Source of the DNA: CBDFKF01 sp965248765
GTDB taxonomy: Bacteria; Pseudomonadota; Alphaproteobacteria; VGEJ01
NCBI GenBank assembly: GCA_965248765.1
Contig: CBDFKF010000004.1
Location: 744,001-808,000, forward strand
Reading direction: 5' to 3'
Length of the DNA stretch: 64,000 nucleotides
In this document: positions 62,864-64,000 of the stretch, piece by piece
How the letters are laid out: each line of letters begins with the position of its first letter
How positions within the stretch are numbered: the first letter of the stretch is position 1
Notes under the pieces: generated by a model
The model's input: only the letters and a program-made list of their open reading frames with translations
Databases searched by the model: none
What the model was told of the DNA's origin: nothing
Translations under genes and position numbers: made by a program

Positions 62864-63805
62864 GTGGCCGAATCGAACGTCCAGGTCCTCTTCGGCTCCT
62901 CGAACGACGACCCGGTTGCCTGGGGCAAGGCCCTGCGCCGTGCGTTCCCGCCGATTGAGCTTCGCGTGTGGCCCGACATCGGCGAGGCCGATCGTATCGA
63001 AGCGGCGCTGGTGTGGGAGTTCGAAGCGGGCCGTTTGAAGGATTTTCCGAACCTCAAGGGAATCGTCTCCTTGGGCGCGGGCATCGAACACCTGACAAGC
63101 GATCCAGAGCTCCCCGATGTCCCTATAGCGCGCATTGTCGATCCCGTCGTGACAGCACAGATGAGCGAGTACGCCATCTTCTCGGTGCTTCGCCACCACC
63201 GCCTAATGCCCGCATACGCCGCGGATGAAGCGGCAGGACGGTGGGTGCCTCAGGCACCGCCCCATACCGCCGGGACAACCGTGGGCATTCTCGGACTTGG
63301 AATCATCGGACGCGATATCGCCGCGAAGCTCCAGACGATCGGTTTTCGCGTCCTGGGCTGGAGCCGGACCGAGAAATCGCTACCGGATGTTCGCTGCTTC
63401 GCCGGCGAGGCCGGCCTGTTAGCGATGGTGGCGGAGACCCAGATGCTCGTTTGCATCCTGCCGCTGACACCCCAAACCCGCCGCATCATTGATGCCCGCG
63501 CCCTGGCCGCCCTGCCCAGTGGTGCTTTCGTCATCAACTTCGCGCGCGGCGGTCACGTGGTCGAGGACGATCTCCTCGCCGCCGTCGAATCCGGCCATAT
63601 CGCCGGGGCGATGCTCGACGTGTTCGCCGAGGAGCCGCTTCCACCCGGCCATCCGTTCTGGGCCCATCCGCGAATCACTGTGACCCCGCACATCGCGGCG
63701 ATCGGCCTCGCCGAGGACGCGGCGCCCCAGGTGGCTGAGAACATCCGTCGTGCCCTGGCCGGCGAGCGCCTGATCAACCAGATCGACCGGACGCTCGGCT
63801 ACTGA
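62864..63805 (+). CDS. D-isomer-specific 2-hydroxyacid dehydrogenase (glyoxylate/hydroxypyruvate reductase-like)
   Basis: A 313-residue protein close to the GhrA group. GILGLGIIGRDIAAKL binds the nucleotide, with WSRTEK after it favouring NADP. The catalytic Arg in INFARGGHVVE, Glu in FAEEPLPPGHPFW and His in TPHIAAIG are all present. It reduces a 2-keto acid such as glyoxylate or hydroxypyruvate. GTG start at 62864, 16 bases after the SDR. Its 3' end overlaps the converging gene by 7 bases. Confidence 0.9.
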   Translation: MAESNVQVLFGSSNDDPVAWGKALRRAFPPIELRVWPDIGEADRIEAALVWEFEAGRLKDFPNLKGIVSLGAGIEHLTSDPELPDVPIARIVDPVVTAQMSEYAIFSVLRHHRLMPAYAADEAAGRWVPQAPPHTAGTTVGILGLGIIGRDIAAKLQTIGFRVLGWSRTEKSLPDVRCFAGEAGLLAMVAETQMLVCILPLTPQTRRIIDARALAALPSGAFVINFARGGHVVEDDLLAAVESGHIAGAMLDVFAEEPLPPGHPFWAHPRITVTPHIAAIGLAEDAAPQVAENIRRALAGERLINQIDRTLGY

Positions 63806-64000
63806 GCGGCAACTTTGCTGGCGTCGGCAAAGCCGGCCTCGCGCACTTTCAAAAGGGCGACGATCACGTCGGTGTGCGGCGTCGGCACACCCAGCCGGCG
63901 CCCCTCGGCCGCAACCGCGCCATTGATGGCATCGATCTCAGCCGGTTGCTTGGCCAGGTGGTCGAGCAGCAGCGACGGGCGCGAGCCCGGAATCCCCCCG
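63799..64000 (-). CDS. Ketopantoate reductase (ApbA/PanE)-like protein, C-terminal fragment cut by window
   Basis: Reading from the right edge, the minus strand gives SRPSLLLDHLAKQPAEIDAI then NGAVAAEGRRLGVPTPHTDV and ends in a TAG at 63799-63801. KxSxxxD-xxxxxxxEIDxxNGxV and LGVPTP are the signature of the C-terminal helical domain of 2-dehydropantoate 2-reductases. Only about 66 residues are inside the window. It may be a true ketopantoate reductase or a related 2-keto acid reductase of the catabolic cluster. Confidence 0.8.
   Translation of the reverse strand, partial: GGIPGSRPSLLLDHLAKQPAEIDAINGAVAAEGRRLGVPTPHTDVIVALLKVREAGFADASKVAAQ

Noticed and set aside
1..64000. CRISPR arrays, tRNA and rRNA genes, prophage modules
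   Set aside because: No regularly spaced repeats, no cloverleaf-like or rRNA-like stretches and no phage structural or integrase genes were noticed on reading both strands; a dedicated tRNA/rRNA search was not possible here.

Overview
The window is GC-rich and densely coded, and most likely comes from a free-living alphaproteobacterium (Rhodospirillales-like). This assignment is an inference from gene content: branched-chain-type (LIV) ABC uptake systems, a CHASE2 adenylate cyclase next to FecR-like and Sel1/caspase proteins, hydantoinase/oxoprolinase genes, a BKACE enzyme, and a CCCTCTCCCGC-type palindromic intergenic repeat. No rRNA, tRNA or CRISPR array was seen. TAG, TAA and TGA all act as ordinary stops, so the standard code applies.

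Layout. 1-2140: mobile DNA, the 3' half of an IS3-type transposase and a complete IS with 17-bp inverted ends, a CTAA target duplication and a frameshifted DDE transposase. 2.2-10.2 kb (minus): a sterol-desaturase-type hydroxylase, a Gfo/Idh/MocA oxidoreductase, an unrecognised 313-aa protein and two tandem large-subunit N,N-dimethylformamidase-like proteins that keep the putative Tyr/Tyr/Glu iron ligands but have no small-subunit gene beside them. 10.2-17.5 kb (plus): an M20 metallopeptidase/deacylase, a complete LIV-type ABC importer and a DmpA-type P1 peptidase, which reads as uptake and hydrolysis of small amides or peptides. 17.5-24.2 kb: a disrupted zone with a frameshifted secreted hydrolase, a frameshifted SH3/SHOCT-like protein and a cyclase - FecR-like - Sel1/caspase operon whose last two genes are broken. 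The caspase gene has three in-frame stops with no frame change.

24.2-35.1 kb: an aminoglycoside-phosphotransferase-like kinase and an acyl-CoA dehydrogenase flank a compact coenzyme F420 operon (minus strand: LLM oxidoreductase, PPOX-type protein, second LLM oxidoreductase, NADPH:F420 reductase, CofE, CofD, CofC, FbiC). All core steps for making and using F420 are present.

35.3-64 kb: a large catabolic region. A minus operon (amidohydrolase, threonine-aldolase-like lyase, SDR, class III aminotransferase) diverges from a plus-strand series: HyuB, phytanoyl-CoA dioxygenase-type enzyme, then (after an inserted signalling block of REC-GGDEF protein, PAS histidine kinase and REC protein) HyuB, HyuB, HyuA, a periplasmic binding protein, a fused HyuA-HyuB, a glutamate-1-semialdehyde-aminomutase-like enzyme, a BKACE enzyme, an EamA exporter, LIV permeases LivH and LivM without ATPases, an SDR and a 2-hydroxyacid dehydrogenase. 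A ketopantoate-reductase-like gene runs off the right edge. Together these suggest import and stepwise opening, transamination and cleavage of nitrogenous ring or amide compounds; the actual substrate cannot be read from the sequence.
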